This document shows positions 5,732 to 6,716 of a stretch of 6,716 nt of DNA, in pieces (the first letter of the stretch is position 1; each line of letters opens with the position of its first letter). Made by a program: the position numbers and the translations under genes. The notes beneath the pieces were generated by a model that saw only the letters and a program-made list of their open reading frames with translations, was not told the origin of the DNA and searched no databases. Origin of the DNA: Alphaproteobacteria bacterium. Its GTDB lineage: Bacteria > Pseudomonadota > Alphaproteobacteria > Puniceispirillales > Marisalimonadaceae. The stretch spans positions 1-6,716 of the forward strand of contig JADHRC010000087.1 of the NCBI GenBank assembly GCA_016777645.1, read 5' to 3'.

Positions 5732-6716
5732 ATGCGAGAAAAAAGTCCTGAAGTAAAAAAAGTTGTCCTTGCCTACTCGGGTGGATTAGATACATCAGTT
5801 ATCCTAAAGTGGCTCCGCGATAACTATAATTGTGAAGTTGTAACGTTTACTGCTGATATTGGTCAAGGTGAAGAAGTTGAACCAGCTCGAGAAAAAGCAA
5901 AGGCATTAGGTGTTAAAGAAATTTTTATAGATGACTTAAAAGAAGAATTCGTAAAAGATTTTGTTTTCCCCATGTTTAGAGCTAATGCTCTTTATGAAGG
6001 CATTTACTTGTTAGGTACTTCCATTGCTAGACCTTTAATTGCTAAAAGACAAATTGAAATTGCAAATATAACCGGTGCTGATGCAGTTTCACATGGTGCA
6101 ACAGGTAAAGGTAATGATCAGGTTAGGTTTGAGATTGGATATTATAGCCTGCAGCCAAACATCCGAGTTATCGCCCCGTGGCGTGAATGGGAACTTACAA
6201 GTAGAACAAATCTAATTAATTATGCAGAAAAAAATCAAATAAAAGTTCCAAAGGATAAAAGAGGTGAGGCTCCTTTTAGTGTAGATGCTAACCTTTTACA
6301 TATTTCAGCCGAAGGTAAAATACTTGAAGACCCATGGATAGAACCAGAGGAATTTGTTTATTCAAGAACTAAATCGCCTTTTGAGGCTCCTGATAAACCA
6401 ACAGAAATATTTTTAGAATTTTTAAATGGCGATCCAATTTCTTTGAATGGTGAAAATTTATCACCAGCTAATATGCTTCACAAATTAAACGTTATAGGAG
6501 GTGAAAACGGTATTGGTAGAATAGATTTAGTCGAAAACAGATTTATAGGCATGAAATCTAGAGGCATATATGAAACTCCCGGGGGAACAATATTATTTCA
6601 TATGCGAAAAGCCATTGAATCCATAACATTGGACAAAGGAGCAGCCCACCTTAAAGATGAATTAATGCCAAAATATGCCGAGTTAATATATAACGGATTC
6701 TGGTTTTCACCCGAAA
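5732..6716 (+). CDS. argG: Argininosuccinate synthase, 5' portion, truncated by window edge
   Basis: Cytosolic enzyme that joins citrulline and aspartate with ATP to make argininosuccinate, AMP and pyrophosphate, the penultimate step of arginine synthesis. I translated 328 codons from the ATG at 5732, open to the right edge; family members are about 400 residues, so some 75 C-terminal residues are outside. Motifs in order: the N-type ATP pyrophosphatase loop AYSGGLDTS (14-22), TADIGQGEE (40-48), YLLGTSIARPLIA (92-104), the signature HGATGKGNDQVRFE (121-134), APWREW (148-153), KRGEAPFSVDANLLH (176-190), GIGRIDLVENRFIGMKSRG (260-278) and YETPGG (280-285). All look intact. The gene is divergent from the ialB-like gene. 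No frameshift is seen. Confidence 0.98.
   Translation, partial: MREKSPEVKKVVLAYSGGLDTSVILKWLRDNYNCEVVTFTADIGQGEEVEPAREKAKALGVKEIFIDDLKEEFVKDFVFPMFRANALYEGIYLLGTSIARPLIAKRQIEIANITGADAVSHGATGKGNDQVRFEIGYYSLQPNIRVIAPWREWELTSRTNLINYAEKNQIKVPKDKRGEAPFSVDANLLHISAEGKILEDPWIEPEEFVYSRTKSPFEAPDKPTEIFLEFLNGDPISLNGENLSPANMLHKLNVIGGENGIGRIDLVENRFIGMKSRGIYETPGGTILFHMRKAIESITLDKGAAHLKDELMPKYAELIYNGFWFSPE

Noticed and set aside
1..6716. CRISPR array, transposon ends, tRNA or toxin-antitoxin pair
   Set aside because: I read both strands and saw no spaced repeats, transposase motifs, CCA-ended cloverleaf or small paired ORFs.

Overview
This AT-rich window looks like a compact chromosomal segment from an alphaproteobacterium, probably a streamlined free-living (marine, SAR11-like) lineage. 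The evidence is the strong A/T bias in codons and spacers, the short intergenic gaps, an IalB-family periplasmic protein, a Bax-inhibitor-1 protein whose N- and C-terminal motifs (GLRSYMLGVYN, LTLYLDF) are the alphaproteobacterial form, and the argG / ialB-rlmN neighbourhood, which I recall from other alphaproteobacteria. The lineage is inferred from family resemblance and was not tested against a database.

Layout, left to right. (1) The 5' part of pckA (ATP-type PEP carboxykinase, minus strand) runs off the left edge. (2) A 228-bp AT-rich divergent spacer follows. (3) Next is a plus-strand two-gene unit: a divergent salicylate-hydroxylase-like FAD monooxygenase and, 3 bp downstream, a secreted cysteine-type glutathione peroxidase. 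(4) A clear bidirectional terminator hairpin sits between this unit and the convergent minus-strand genes. (5) Those are, in transcription order, ialB-like, rlmN and a Bax-inhibitor-1/YccA membrane protein. (6) A 253-bp divergent spacer with long T tracts leads to (7) argG (argininosuccinate synthase), which runs off the right edge.

Most of the window is housekeeping: gluconeogenesis (pckA), arginine synthesis (argG), ribosome/tRNA methylation (rlmN). The least routine part is the monooxygenase-peroxidase pair. It is plausibly a small redox unit, but its substrate is unknown and the monooxygenase has altered flavin-binding motifs. I found no tRNA, rRNA, CRISPR array, insertion sequence, attachment site or replication origin, and no stretch over 300 bp lacks a gene. 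I do not see convincing evidence of an undescribed multi-gene system here.
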